64,000 nucleotides of DNA from Flavilitoribacter nigricans DSM 23189 = NBRC 102662 (lineage in GTDB: Bacteria; Bacteroidota; Bacteroidia; Chitinophagales; Saprospiraceae), in contig NZ_PDUD01000049.1 in the NCBI RefSeq assembly GCF_002646595.1, positions 34,083-98,082 on the forward strand. The letters are read 5' to 3'. The first letter of the stretch is position 1; every line of letters begins with the position of its first letter. Made by a program: the position numbers and the translations under genes. Below are positions 1 through 8,444 of the stretch, one piece after another. The notes below the pieces were generated by a model. It worked only from the letters and a program-made list of their open reading frames with translations, did no database searches and was not told the DNA's origin.

Positions 1-1881
1 AAGATCGACGAGATCGACGTTAAGCCTTTGAAGCGCAAGCCCACCGCTCCCTTCACCACTTCAACCCTGCAGCAGGAAGCGAGCCGGAAATTGAGTTTTT
101 CGGTACAGCGGACCATGCAGGTCGCCCAGCGCCTGTACGAAGCCGGTAAGATCACCTATATGCGTACCGACTCCACCAACCTGAGTGAAGTGGCACTGCA
201 AAGTATCGAACAGGAGATCACCAATCAATACGGAAAGAATTACGCCAAGATGCGTCGCTTTAAGAGCAAGAACTCTTCGGCGCAGGAGGCTCACGAAGCC
301 ATTCGCCCAACCTATATCGATCAGCACCAGACCAACGGTACCCGCGACGAGCAACGCCTGTACGAACTGATCTGGAAACGGACCATCGCCTCCCAGATGG
401 CCGAAGCGATCGTGGAAAAGACCACTGTCCGGATCGGGATCTCGACCGTTAAGGATACGCAGTTCCAGGCCACCGGTGAGGTGCTGAAATTCGACGGTTT
501 CCTGAAAGTATACCTGGAATCAAAAGATGACGACGACGAGGAGGAAGCCGAAGGAATGCTGCCGCCGCTGAAGGTGGGCCAGCAACTGCCGCTGCAGTAT
601 ATGACCGCCACCGAGCGCTTTACCCGTCCGCCGGCCCGGTTTACGGAGGCCGGACTGGTGAGCAAACTGGAGGAACTGGGCATCGGTCGTCCGAGTACCT
701 ACGCTCCGACCATCAGTAAGATCATGGAAGAGGCCCGGGGCTACGTCGTCAAGGAAACGCGGGAAGGTAAAGAACGGGAATACCAGGAACTCACGCTGAA
801 AAGCGGAGATATCTCGGCCAAAACCCTGTCGGAAATTACCGGTACGGTGAAGAACCGCCTTTTCCCCACCGATATGGGGATCACGGTGAGCGACTTCCTC
901 GACGAGCATTTCCAGCGGGTAATGGACTACAGCTTTACCGCCGATATTGAAAAGAAATTTGACAATATTGCCGAAGGCTCCCAGGAGTGGACGGAAATGT
1001 TGAAGAAGTTTTATACACCTTTTCACGAATTGGTGGAAGAAACGATCGAGAACGCCGAACGTCCGAGCCGGGAACGCATCCTGGGTAAGGACCCCGAGAC
1101 CGGTCGTACCTTACTCACGCGGATGTCCCGTCGGGGGCCGGTTATCCAGATCGGTGCTCCCGATGAACTGGAGGAAGACGAAAAGCCGAAATACGCCAAT
1201 TTGCAGCCCGGCCAGTCGATGGAGACCATCACCTACGAAGAAGCGCTGAAATTATTCCAGTTGCCGAAAGATCTGGGCGAATTCCAGAACAAGCCGGTGA
1301 GCGTAGGGGTAGGCCGTTTCGGACCTTACGTCAAGCACGATGATAAATACGTGTCCATCCCGAGAGGGGAGGACCCGCTGGAACTGACCATGGAACGGGC
1401 TCAGGAACTCATCATCGAAAAACAAAAGGCCGACGCTCCTTTCACTTCTTACAAAGGAGAACCGGTCTACAAAGGCAAGGGCCGTTTCGGACCATTTGTA
1501 AAATATAAAGATCTGTTCGTCAACATTCCCCGCCGGTACAATCCCGAGGAACTGACGCCGGAGGAAGCCTTTGAACTCATTGAGGCCAAACTCGAAAAAG
1601 AGGCGAACCGCTACATCCACAAATGGGAGGATGAAAAGATCTCCGTGGAGAACGGCCGCTGGGGCCCCTTCATCCGTTTCGGTAAGAAGAACGTGAAGAT
1701 TCCGAAGGTCGACGGAGAGCGGGTTACTTCGGAAATGGCGGCGGAATTCACCCTCGAACAGGTCAAGGAATTCATTACCGCCGAGATCCCGGATGCCTTT
1801 AAGGAGAAGAAAAAGGCGACCAAGAAAAAAACGACTACTAAAAAGGCGCCGGCCAAAAAGACTACGGCGAAGAAGAAGTAA
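1..1881 (+). CDS. topA: DNA topoisomerase I, 5'-truncated by window edge
   Basis: Type IA topoisomerase that relaxes negative supercoils by transient cleavage of one DNA strand. The reading frame is open from base 1, so the N-terminal Toprim part lies outside the window. The active-site motif ITYMRTDS is visible, with the catalytic Tyr codon at 157-159, and the downstream HEAIRPT and LGIGRPSTYAPTI blocks belong to the same catalytic core. The C-terminus carries three GR(F/W)GP(Y/F)(V/I) repeats (about 1312-1360, 1480-1530 and 1654-1700), the Toprim C-terminal repeats used by Bacteroidota in place of zinc ribbons. It ends in a Lys/Thr/Ala-rich tail, presumably for non-specific DNA contact. The TTG codon at 28 is internal, not a start. 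Confidence 0.97.
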   Translation, partial: KIDEIDVKPLKRKPTAPFTTSTLQQEASRKLSFSVQRTMQVAQRLYEAGKITYMRTDSTNLSEVALQSIEQEITNQYGKNYAKMRRFKSKNSSAQEAHEAIRPTYIDQHQTNGTRDEQRLYELIWKRTIASQMAEAIVEKTTVRIGISTVKDTQFQATGEVLKFDGFLKVYLESKDDDDEEEAEGMLPPLKVGQQLPLQYMTATERFTRPPARFTEAGLVSKLEELGIGRPSTYAPTISKIMEEARGYVVKETREGKEREYQELTLKSGDISAKTLSEITGTVKNRLFPTDMGITVSDFLDEHFQRVMDYSFTADIEKKFDNIAEGSQEWTEMLKKFYTPFHELVEETIENAERPSRERILGKDPETGRTLLTRMSRRGPVIQIGAPDELEEDEKPKYANLQPGQSMETITYEEALKLFQLPKDLGEFQNKPVSVGVGRFGPYVKHDDKYVSIPRGEDPLELTMERAQELIIEKQKADAPFTSYKGEPVYKGKGRFGPFVKYKDLFVNIPRRYNPEELTPEEAFELIEAKLEKEANRYIHKWEDEKISVENGRWGPFIRFGKKNVKIPKVDGERVTSEMAAEFTLEQVKEFITAEIPDAFKEKKKATKKKTTTKKAPAKKTTAKKK

Positions 1882-1985
1882 ATTGAAAGTCCTGCACGAT
1901 CATTTCGTATCCAACAGCGTCAGGGACGCCGCATAAAGCCTCCGGGCGGTCGAGCGTCCCCGGCGTCTCAATACCAAAGAACATA

Positions 1986-2312
1986 ATGGCAGATAGTAAA
2001 GAAAAGAAACAAGGCAATAAGCTCAACATAGAATTACCGGAAGAAGTAGCGGAGGGGATCTATTCCAACCTGGCGATCATTTCCCATTCCAATTCCGAAT
2101 TTGTGGTCGATTACGTACGCCTGGTCCCGAATACGCCCAAGGCCAAGGTAAAGGCCCGTATCATCCTCACGCCCGCCCACGCCAAGCGCCTGTTGCGCGC
2201 TTTGGCCGACAACGTGGAGAAATACGAGGCTCGCTTCGGCAAGATCGAAGAACCGGATTCCGGCAACCCTCCTTTCCCAATGGGCTTTAATACGCCCACG
2301 GCTCAGGCTTAA
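1986..2312 (+). CDS. DUF3467 family protein
   Basis: 108-residue acidic/basic soluble protein that I recognise as DUF3467 from the core IYSNLAIISHSNSEFVVDY, followed by ARIILTPAHAKRLLRAL and the end segment NVEKYEARFG. There is no signal peptide or membrane segment. The family is widespread in Bacteroidota and some other bacteria, and its biochemical role is unknown to me. It lies 104 nt after topA on the same strand and converges on tsaD. The ATG at 1986 is the only sensible start. The gap before it contains a loose inverted repeat (gggacgc at 1923, gcgtccc at 1954) that may weakly end topA transcription. Confidence 0.9.
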   Translation: MADSKEKKQGNKLNIELPEEVAEGIYSNLAIISHSNSEFVVDYVRLVPNTPKAKVKARIILTPAHAKRLLRALADNVEKYEARFGKIEEPDSGNPPFPMGFNTPTAQA

Positions 2313-2326
2313 GCCGGGCCGGTCAT

Positions 2327-2362
2327 CCTCTGCCCGCCGGTACATCTACCGGGAGGCAGGGG
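2327..2362. terminator. Hairpin between convergent DUF3467 gene and tsaD
   Basis: A 16-nt inverted repeat (2327-2342 and 2347-2362, two mismatches, 4-nt loop) sits between the two convergent stop codons. It has no clear T-run on either side, so it is a shared gene-end hairpin rather than a textbook intrinsic terminator. Confidence 0.5.
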
Positions 2363-2363
2363 A

Positions 2364-3368
2364 TCAACCCATTTCCCAGCGCGCCACCGGACGGATGTCC
2401 AGGGGGGCAAATTCCTTTCTCAGATATTTATGGTAAGCTGTGACGGCGATCATGGCCGCATTGTCCGTGCAGTATTCAAAGGCGGGAATGTAGGTCCGCC
2501 AGCCCAGTTCTCTGCCGGTACTTTCGAGGGCATTGCGCAGCCCGGAATTAGCGGATACCCCACCGGCAATTGCCACTTCTCGGATATCGGTCTGTTCGAC
2601 CGCCAGCCGGAGCTTTTTCATTAGTATACTCACAATTCGATCCTGGACGGAAGCGCAGATATCGGCCAGGTTGTCCTTTATAAAATCCGGATCCTTTTTC
2701 AGCTCTTTTTTCAGAAAATACAGAATGGAGGTCTTGAGGCCGGAAAAACTGAAGTCGAGATCGGGGATCTGGGGTTCGGGAAATTCAAAACGCGCCGTTC
2801 CCTGCCGGGCCAGCCGGTCGATGTGGGGGCCGGCCGGATAATCCAGCCCGAGTAACTTACCGGTTTTATCGAAGGCCTCTCCAGCGGCATCGTCAATCGT
2901 ACTGCCGATCACCTCCATTTCCAGGAAATCCCTCACCACCACGATCTGGGTGTGCCCACCCGAAACCGTCAGGCAGAGAAAGGGAAAATCCGGACGCGGA
3001 GCTTCCGCAAAGTGCGCCAGCACATGGGCCTGCATGTGGTGGACTTCCACCAGCGGGATCCCCAGGCTCATGGCCAGCCCTTTGGCAAAAGATACTCCGA
3101 CGATCAGGGAACCGATCAGACCGGGCCCCCGGGTGAAGGCCACGGCGGAAAGTTCCGCTTTGTCGACACCGGCTTCCCGCAACGCGCGGTCCACCACCGG
3201 AATGATGTTGGCCTGGTGGGCCCGGGAGGCCACCTCAGGGACCACACCGCCGTAGAGGCGATGGATCTCCTGGTTGGCCACGCAGTTACTCAGGATCTCA
3301 CCGTCCGCAATAACGGAGGCAGAAGTATCGTCGCAGGAAGATTCTATAGCTAAAATGATCGTTCGCAC
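2364..3368 (-). CDS. tsaD: tRNA N6-threonylcarbamoyladenosine synthase subunit TsaD
   Basis: 334-residue ASKHA-fold enzyme that transfers the threonylcarbamoyl group from TC-AMP to A37 of ANN-decoding tRNAs, working with TsaB and TsaE. The N-terminus LAIESSCDDTSASV is the family hallmark. The metal-binding histidines are seen in HHMQAH (His111 and His115), and the C-terminal GGVSANSGLR and EYCTDNAAMIA blocks supply the nucleotide site and the metal-ligand Asp. Length is normal. The start codon is GTG at 3368: it puts the conserved N-terminus two to four residues in, and no in-frame ATG fits better. The gene is alone on the minus strand here. Confidence 0.97.
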   Translation of the reverse strand: MRTIILAIESSCDDTSASVIADGEILSNCVANQEIHRLYGGVVPEVASRAHQANIIPVVDRALREAGVDKAELSAVAFTRGPGLIGSLIVGVSFAKGLAMSLGIPLVEVHHMQAHVLAHFAEAPRPDFPFLCLTVSGGHTQIVVVRDFLEMEVIGSTIDDAAGEAFDKTGKLLGLDYPAGPHIDRLARQGTARFEFPEPQIPDLDFSFSGLKTSILYFLKKELKKDPDFIKDNLADICASVQDRIVSILMKKLRLAVEQTDIREVAIAGGVSANSGLRNALESTGRELGWRTYIPAFEYCTDNAAMIAVTAYHKYLRKEFAPLDIRPVARWEMG

Positions 3369-3723
3369 ACCAAAAATTCAATTGTTATCATCTATAAAGG
3401 ATAAAGCCGAAAATGGTCCGTCATCCGGCGGTTGCCGGTTACGTGTACATTATATTACGAAAAGGCTTTATACCTGAAAGGAAATGAAATTTTCCCGTCA
3501 GGAATCTGTAATGAAAGGCAAAGTTCGTAATTTGTGCGGACTAAATGAAAAGAACCCGGAGCAGCTTTCGAGGGAAGGAATGCTCCCTGTTCATTTTCTT
3601 GCCCAAGCCCAGCCAAATAGGGAGTTTCAGGAATAAACTACGGCACCTGCAAACTTTATTTAGCGGTTCTGTATGTTTGTTTTTGAATAAAAACCTTATA
3701 ATTGCATCAAAACAAACCGAAAG
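3369..3723. other. 355-bp divergent intergenic region, tsaD / pseudopilin-like gene
   Basis: Holds the upstream regions of tsaD (leftward) and of the gene at 3724 (rightward). A 60-codon frame at 3545-3727 has no recognisable features and overlaps the next start, so I do not call it. No RNA gene is visible. Confidence 0.6.
3676..3704 (+). promoter_or_regulatory. Candidate Bacteroidota promoter for the 3724-5704 operon
   Basis: TTTG at 3676-3679, a 17-nt spacer and TATAATTG at 3697-3704, one mismatch from the TAnnTTTG -7 consensus. It predicts transcription starting around 3709, just before the ATG at 3724. Confidence 0.4.
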
Positions 3724-4305
3724 ATGAGATTAGTTATCAACTTGTTTTTAGCAGCGGTCGTAATTGGGTTAGTCTGGTTATTGATCAGCAGCATTCGTGA
3801 GCCTATTGCTTTCCAGGCGGAAAAAGACAGAAGGGAACGTGCAGTGATTGACAAATTAATGGAAATCCGTACTGCGCAGGATCTTTTCCGCAATATTACC
3901 GAAGGTTTTGCACCTAATTTCGATTCACTGAAATACGTACTGGAGAATGACAATTTTGCCATCGTGAGTGTGATCGGTGACCCGGATGATCCTGATTTTA
4001 CGGGAGAGATCGTTTATGATACCACTTACTCTCCGGCCATCGACTCTATTCGCGCGCTGGGGATCAACCTGGATTCTCTGCCTTTGGTTCCTTACGGAAA
4101 TGGGGCTACCTTTGACATCGCAGCGGATACCATTACCTATCAGAAGACCATCGTGCCGGTTGTTGAGGTCGGTGTGAAAAGAAAAGTCTTCATGGGTAAC
4201 TACGCTGACAAGCGATTTGCACGTTACGACCAAAAATACGATCCGGAGAAGCCGTTGAAGTTCGGTAGCATGAACTCACCGCAGCTTTCCGGTAACTGGG
4301 AATGA
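3724..4305 (+). CDS. Conserved membrane-anchored protein of unknown function, upstream of rsmD
   Basis: 193 residues. A single N-terminal hydrophobic segment (about residues 4-22, LVINLFLAAVVIGLVWLLI) is followed by a charged helix with ERAVIDKLMEIRTAQDLFRNITEGFAPNFDSL. That layout of an anchoring helix leading into an amphipathic helix ending in a Phe/Asn loop resembles pseudopilin-like proteins, but the cleavable prepilin motif is not evident. The remainder is a soluble domain, presumably periplasmic. It overlaps the next gene by four bases (ATGA at 4302-4305), so translation is probably coupled to the DUF3822 gene. Function unknown; the link to rsmD is positional only. Confidence 0.8.
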   Translation: MRLVINLFLAAVVIGLVWLLISSIREPIAFQAEKDRRERAVIDKLMEIRTAQDLFRNITEGFAPNFDSLKYVLENDNFAIVSVIGDPDDPDFTGEIVYDTTYSPAIDSIRALGINLDSLPLVPYGNGATFDIAADTITYQKTIVPVVEVGVKRKVFMGNYADKRFARYDQKYDPEKPLKFGSMNSPQLSGNWE

Positions 4306-5129
4306 TCAACTTCGATATTACAGAATATAATTTTTCGAGAAAAGATACAGAACAATACCAACTGTCCATCCTGTACGGGGTGGACAGTTTTGCGTATATA
4401 ATTCAGGACGCAAAAGGTACGGTTGTAGCGCTACGGGAATACCACTGGCAGGACGGCAAGCAGAAAGCTACTTTTTTGGAAGAAGATGAAAAGCTGCATT
4501 TCAATTACCGTCAGGTTAAGGTAGCCTTTAGCAAAGGGGTGTTCTGTATGGTACCCCAACGGCTTTTTCAGGAAGAGGAGAAGGCGACCTACCTGGGCCA
4601 TCTGGCCAAGATCCGCCGCAGCGGGAATATCCTTTCGGACAACATCTCCCAGCACCAGGCCGAACTCGTTTACGAGGTAGAAGAATCCGCGTTGCAGGAG
4701 ATCGACCGGTATTTTACCCGGGCGCCCAAGCGCAACCTGCACACCATTCTCCTGGAATCCATGCGCAGTCACGCCGCCACTCAGGCTTCTTACCACGTTG
4801 CTGTCCACGTTACGCAAAAGCAGTTACTGATCTATGCCTTCGACCGCACCAACCTGATGCTGTTGAATGCCTATCGATACAATTCGGCTCAGGATTTTCT
4901 CTACTATGTCCTGCTGGTTTACGAACAGCTCGGACTGAAGACCGGAGGCGTTCCTTTATACCTGGCCGGCCGGATCCTGGAAGATTCCGATATTTACAGG
5001 CTGCTGATCCGTTATATCCGGAAATTGTCCTTTCTCGCTCCGGACCGGACCAAGATCGGTCCGCAACTGGAGCGCCATCCGGCCCACTTTTTCTTCGACC
5101 TGCACGCTCTGGCTAATTCCGGCAGGTAA
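4302..5129 (+). CDS. DUF3822 family protein
   Basis: 275-residue soluble protein recognised as DUF3822, a Bacteroidota family normally encoded directly before rsmD, as here (17-nt gap). The N-terminal half has YQLSILYGVDSFAYIIQD, and the C-terminal half has VAVHVTQKQLLIYAFDRTNLMLLNAY and LYLAGRILEDSDIYRLLIRYIRKL. The internal symmetry looks like a split actin/ASKHA-type fold of the PilM sort; that is my inference. The preceding gene looks pseudopilin-like, which would suit a pilus-assembly-like ancestry. There are no catalytic motifs to read. Translation is coupled to the upstream gene by the ATGA overlap. Confidence 0.8.
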   Translation: MINFDITEYNFSRKDTEQYQLSILYGVDSFAYIIQDAKGTVVALREYHWQDGKQKATFLEEDEKLHFNYRQVKVAFSKGVFCMVPQRLFQEEEKATYLGHLAKIRRSGNILSDNISQHQAELVYEVEESALQEIDRYFTRAPKRNLHTILLESMRSHAATQASYHVAVHVTQKQLLIYAFDRTNLMLLNAYRYNSAQDFLYYVLLVYEQLGLKTGGVPLYLAGRILEDSDIYRLLIRYIRKLSFLAPDRTKIGPQLERHPAHFFFDLHALANSGR

Positions 5130-5146
5130 TTTTAAAGCGATTCATT

Positions 5147-5704
5147 ATGCGCATTATCGGGGGTGAATTTAAGGGAAGACGCTTCAACCCACCGGCCAAG
5201 AACTGGCCGACCAGACCCACTACGGATTTTTCCAAAGAAGGACTATTCAATATCCTGACCAATCATTTTGATTTTTCGGAAATGAAGGTGCTCGATCTGT
5301 TCGGCGGTACGGGCAACCACAGCTACGAATTTATTTCCCGGGGCTGCCGGGACGTTACCTACGTGGATAAATTCCCGGGCTGTGTGGCCTTTGTCAAAAA
5401 AACGGCCGCTACCCTGGGGATCGAGGACTACATCAATATCATCAAGGGAGATGTCTTTCAGTTTATCAACGCTGCCGGTACGCAGTACGACTATATTTTT
5501 GCCGGCCCTCCCTACGGTCTGCCGACGCTGGACAGTATTCCCGATCGCATATTTGAAAAAGACTTACTGAAGCCCGAAGGCTGGCTGGTACTCGAACACA
5601 ATCCGAATCACGATTTTAAGGCCCATCCGAAGTACTGGCAGGAACGGAACTACGGGAAAACGATCTTCAGTATTTTTCAACCGGATCCGGAACGGGAAGA
5701 TTAA
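5147..5704 (+). CDS. rsmD: 16S rRNA (guanine(966)-N(2))-methyltransferase RsmD
   Basis: 185-residue SAM-dependent methyltransferase that modifies G966 of 16S rRNA in the assembled small subunit. It shows the RsmD opening MRIIGGEFKGRRF and the RPTTDFSKEGLFNIL block, motif I as DLFGGTGNHS, and motif IV in YIFAGPPYGLP. Motif IV normally reads (D/N)PP(Y/F); here the first residue is Gly, and motif I has GG where the family usually has AG. Length and all other blocks are normal, so I expect an active enzyme or a lineage-specific variant rather than a pseudogene. It is the last gene of the 3724-5704 operon. Confidence 0.93.
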   Translation: MRIIGGEFKGRRFNPPAKNWPTRPTTDFSKEGLFNILTNHFDFSEMKVLDLFGGTGNHSYEFISRGCRDVTYVDKFPGCVAFVKKTAATLGIEDYINIIKGDVFQFINAAGTQYDYIFAGPPYGLPTLDSIPDRIFEKDLLKPEGWLVLEHNPNHDFKAHPKYWQERNYGKTIFSIFQPDPERED

Positions 5705-5734
5705 GAAACACTCCAGGCGTGCTGAGATAGGGGC

Positions 5735-5762
5735 AAAAAAAAAGCCTGGACGAAGCCAGGCT
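5735..5762 (-). terminator. Intrinsic terminator of the minus-strand small RNA
   Basis: Reading leftward: 7-bp GC-rich stem (5756-5762 with 5743-5749, 6-nt loop) followed directly by nine T (5743 down to 5735). A strong textbook rho-independent terminator in the minus direction. No protein gene on the minus strand ends here. Confidence 0.8.
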
Positions 5763-5847
5763 CATGAGTTTGCATCATTATCTGCGTTAAAAGTCCCCCT
5801 AATTCTTTAAGTCGACCAATTGTCGACGATGTTTGTTTCGATCACTA
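5735..5847 (-). ncRNA. Candidate orphan small RNA, about 110 nt
   Basis: A promoter-like sequence (5853-5883) and a strong intrinsic terminator (5735-5762) bracket about 110 nt with no convincing ORF. Inside, gtcgac at 5811-5816 and 5822-5827 forms a 6-bp hairpin with a 5-nt loop, and ttaaaag/ctttaa (5787-5793, 5805-5810) can pair around a C-rich segment that becomes a GGGGGA loop in the RNA. The region beyond the terminator is antisense to the end of rsmD, so this is not a leader of a known gene. It matches none of tmRNA, 6S or SRP RNA signatures that I know. Ends are inferred and expression is unproven. Confidence 0.5.
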
Positions 5848-5852
5848 TGCCA

Positions 5853-5883
5853 CAAATATAGGGGTGCTTTTTGGTTCCTGAAA
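5853..5883 (-). promoter_or_regulatory. Promoter of the candidate small RNA
   Basis: On the minus strand: TTTC (5883-5880), 19-nt spacer, TATATTTG (5860-5853), an exact TAnnTTTG -7 element with one mismatch in -33. The same TTTC-N19-TATATTTG arrangement recurs upstream of the gene at 55152. Confidence 0.5.
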
Positions 5884-6068
5884 CCCCATTTTGATGTGGC
5901 ACCCCCTTTCCGGCCCGGATTACGGCCGTATTCTGCCCAAAAAAACACGAAAGGCACCCGACAACAGGCTTCAAACTCCCTAATAAGGTACACCAAAACG
6001 CAGGATCGCTCCACCACATCACCATTATTTCCTGTATTTTCGCATAATTACCAGAAGAATTCTTTTTA

Positions 6069-7283
6069 ATGAGATATTGTTTTTTTATCCTTTTGATCGT
6101 GTGTTGTATGGGAAAGCTGGATGCCCAGCTGCCCGCTGCAATCTGGAAAGGCGGACTGACCCAGGTCGGGGTTCCGGATACGTTTTCCTACGAGCTCCAT
6201 CTGGAACAAAGAGGGAACGAACTCAGCGGTAAAGCTTTTTCCGTAAATGCGAAAGGGGTAAAGGTCCAGTTTGCGGTAAAAGGCACCTGGGACGGGCAGC
6301 AGATGCTCCTGCAGGAATGGAAACAGGAAGCGCCGGCAACTCCACGCTGGTGCCTGAAGTACGTAAAACTCAATCTGCGGGAAGATGGACTGGGGCAACA
6401 ACTTTTGTCCGGCAACTGGCGGGCGGATGGATGCAATCCCGGTAAACTCTGGCTCTATCCCGTTCAGGAGAATAACGTAATTACCGCCGAAAATACAACC
6501 GCCAGTCGCTACGGACGCTGGACGGGACATCTGGATCAGGCTGATCGCGAATATGGCTTTTTTTACGAAGTAAATCTGCAGCGAGACGGCAAGGGCTTTT
6601 CGCAGATCGTATCGGAAGAAAGCGGCGGCACGGCCCGCCACGAACTGGAATGGTACTGGGACAGTGTGCGACAGGTCATTACCATCGTAGAACGCAAGGT
6701 GCTGGAGAAAACCGATCCCAACTGGCCGTGGTGCATCAAACAGGCCGAGCTGCAGCTGGTGCGGGAACCGGGGCGGCAGCGACTTTCCGGCGACTGGTCG
6801 GGCTTCATCGAAGGCTTTACGCTGCGGGACGGCGCCTGTGCGTCCGGGAAAATGTATCTGGAAAAGCCCGTCGTCCGGGTGGAAAGCCAGGCGGAGATCC
6901 TGAGCCAGTCGGCGATTTACGAGCAGGAAAAGGACCGGAAGGTCCGGGTGGACCGCGTGTTGCAGGTGAACAGCAATAAGCTGCGGATCCGGGTCTGGGA
7001 TAACGGCACAGTGGACGGAGATATCGTAACGGTCTTCCTGAACGGCGAACAGATCGTGACCAAATACCGGGTCAGCAAACGCAAATGGAGCATTCCGGTC
7101 ACCCTCACCGATGAGGAAAATCTCCTGATCATCCACGCCGATGATCTGGGCGATATTACGCCCAATACCGTTGCGGTATCCATTGACGACGGTACCCGGG
7201 AGGAAGTGCTGGTCCTCAGCTCCGATCTGCGGGTAAGCGGAGGGGTACTGATCCAGCCATTTAAGTTTAAAAGTGAGAAATGA
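6069..7283 (+). CDS. Secreted protein with a duplicated beta domain, unknown function
   Basis: 404 residues with a signal peptide (MRYCFFILLIVCCMGKLDAQ, cleavage after about residue 20). Two tandem copies of one domain follow: residues ~24-138 and ~152-265. Both open with W(K/T)G..(T/D)Q and a YE(L/V)(H/N)LQ strand, carry a WC(L/I)K strand and end with LSG(N/D)W, a Cys and G(K)(L/M)(W/Y)L. One Cys pair per copy suggests a disulfide. The last ~110 residues (RVDRVLQVNSNKLRIRVWDN, then VTVFLNGEQI and SIDDGTREE) are a beta-sandwich module seen at the C-terminus of other Bacteroidota envelope proteins. No catalytic residues are recognisable. A role in the periplasm or at the surface is inferred. 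Confidence 0.75.
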   Translation: MRYCFFILLIVCCMGKLDAQLPAAIWKGGLTQVGVPDTFSYELHLEQRGNELSGKAFSVNAKGVKVQFAVKGTWDGQQMLLQEWKQEAPATPRWCLKYVKLNLREDGLGQQLLSGNWRADGCNPGKLWLYPVQENNVITAENTTASRYGRWTGHLDQADREYGFFYEVNLQRDGKGFSQIVSEESGGTARHELEWYWDSVRQVITIVERKVLEKTDPNWPWCIKQAELQLVREPGRQRLSGDWSGFIEGFTLRDGACASGKMYLEKPVVRVESQAEILSQSAIYEQEKDRKVRVDRVLQVNSNKLRIRVWDNGTVDGDIVTVFLNGEQIVTKYRVSKRKWSIPVTLTDEENLLIIHADDLGDITPNTVAVSIDDGTREEVLVLSSDLRVSGGVLIQPFKFKSEK

Positions 7284-7293
7284 GCACGCCGGT

Positions 7294-8364
7294 ATGAACC
7301 ACGAACTGACTATCCAAGATCTGCGGGATCAGGATCTGATCCTTTTCGAATGTATTTCCGGCAGTAAAGCCTACGGCCTGGACGTACCCGGATCCGATAC
7401 GGACATCCGCGGTGTTTTTATGCTGCCCCGGGAACAGTTCTACGGTATGCACTACACGCCGCAGGTCTCCGACGATACGAACGATTTGGTCTTTTACGAA
7501 TTGGGGCGCTTCATGGAGTTGCTCAGTAAGAACAATCCCAACATTCTGGAATTGCTGGCCACGCCGGAGGATAAGGTGCTCCACAAACACCCGGTCATGG
7601 ACCGGATCGACCCTTCTTTATTTTTGTCCAAAAAATGCAAGGATACTTTTGGTGGCTACGCTTTCACCCAGGTGCGGAAAGCACGTGGATTGAAAAAAAA
7701 GATCGTCAACCCGGTAGAAAAACGGAAAAAAAGTATTCTGGAGTTCTGCTATATCCTCTACGGTCAGGGATCCATGCAATTACCCAAATGGCTTAAGAAA
7801 TACCACATCCGGCAGGAAGATTGCGGACTGGTCAATATTCCGCATTGCCGGGATGTATACGCCTTGTTTCACGACCCATCGGGGACCCTGGCGTACCGGG
7901 GAATACAACGCAAAGACAATGCCACCAAGGTATTGCTCAGCAGCGTGCCGAAAGTGGAAGCGCCGCGCGCGCACCTGTTTTTCAACGAAGACGGCTACGT
8001 GCAATACTGCAGGGATTACCGTGAATACTGGGAGTGGGTCGAAAACCGCAACGAGCACCGGTACCAGAATAATGTCGCCCACGGCAAAGATTACGATTCC
8101 AAGAACATGATGCATACCTTCCGTCTGCTGGACATGGCGATCGAGATCCTGCGGGAGGGAGCGATCCGTGTGCACCGGCCGAATCGCGAAGAATTACTCA
8201 CCATCCGCCACGGTGCATGGGCTTACGAGGAGTTACTGGAGAAAGCCCAGGCAAAAATGGATGTTCTGGAAACCGCTTACCGGGAGAGTACCTTACCCGC
8301 CGAACCGGACATGGATCGGATCGAAGCTTTACTGGTTCAACTGCGGAAACAATTATACCAATAG
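7294..8364 (+). CDS. YcgL-like predicted nucleotidyltransferase (COG3541)
   Basis: 356-residue soluble protein of the polymerase-beta-like nucleotidyltransferase superfamily. The signature GSKAYGLDVPGSDTDIRGV contains the G(S)...(S)D(T)D metal-binding motif near residues 22-40. Helical C-terminal parts (KARGLKKKIVNP; HGKDYDSKNMMHTFRLLDMA) are typical of the COG3541 group, which is often annotated DNA polymerase beta superfamily. The substrate is not known. I chose ATG 7294: the GTG at 7273 would overlap the previous gene by 11 nt and add a non-conserved tail. It probably shares a transcript with the gene at 6069. Confidence 0.85.
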   Translation: MNHELTIQDLRDQDLILFECISGSKAYGLDVPGSDTDIRGVFMLPREQFYGMHYTPQVSDDTNDLVFYELGRFMELLSKNNPNILELLATPEDKVLHKHPVMDRIDPSLFLSKKCKDTFGGYAFTQVRKARGLKKKIVNPVEKRKKSILEFCYILYGQGSMQLPKWLKKYHIRQEDCGLVNIPHCRDVYALFHDPSGTLAYRGIQRKDNATKVLLSSVPKVEAPRAHLFFNEDGYVQYCRDYREYWEWVENRNEHRYQNNVAHGKDYDSKNMMHTFRLLDMAIEILREGAIRVHRPNREELLTIRHGAWAYEELLEKAQAKMDVLETAYRESTLPAEPDMDRIEALLVQLRKQLYQ

Positions 8365-8444
8365 GTATCCGGGAAAATTTCCGATCTTAGGGTGATGATT
8401 CAAGACATTGAGCCGGTGTTCCGGCTGACCATAAACGCAATTTC

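Noticed and set aside
3545..3727. 60-codon frame before the pseudopilin-like gene
   Set aside because: No signal, no recognisable motif, and it overlaps the next gene's start and probable promoter.
5799..6025. Two 72-codon minus-strand frames in the rsmD downstream region
   Set aside because: Random-looking composition and overlapping one another; a promoter and terminator within the same DNA favour a non-coding RNA.
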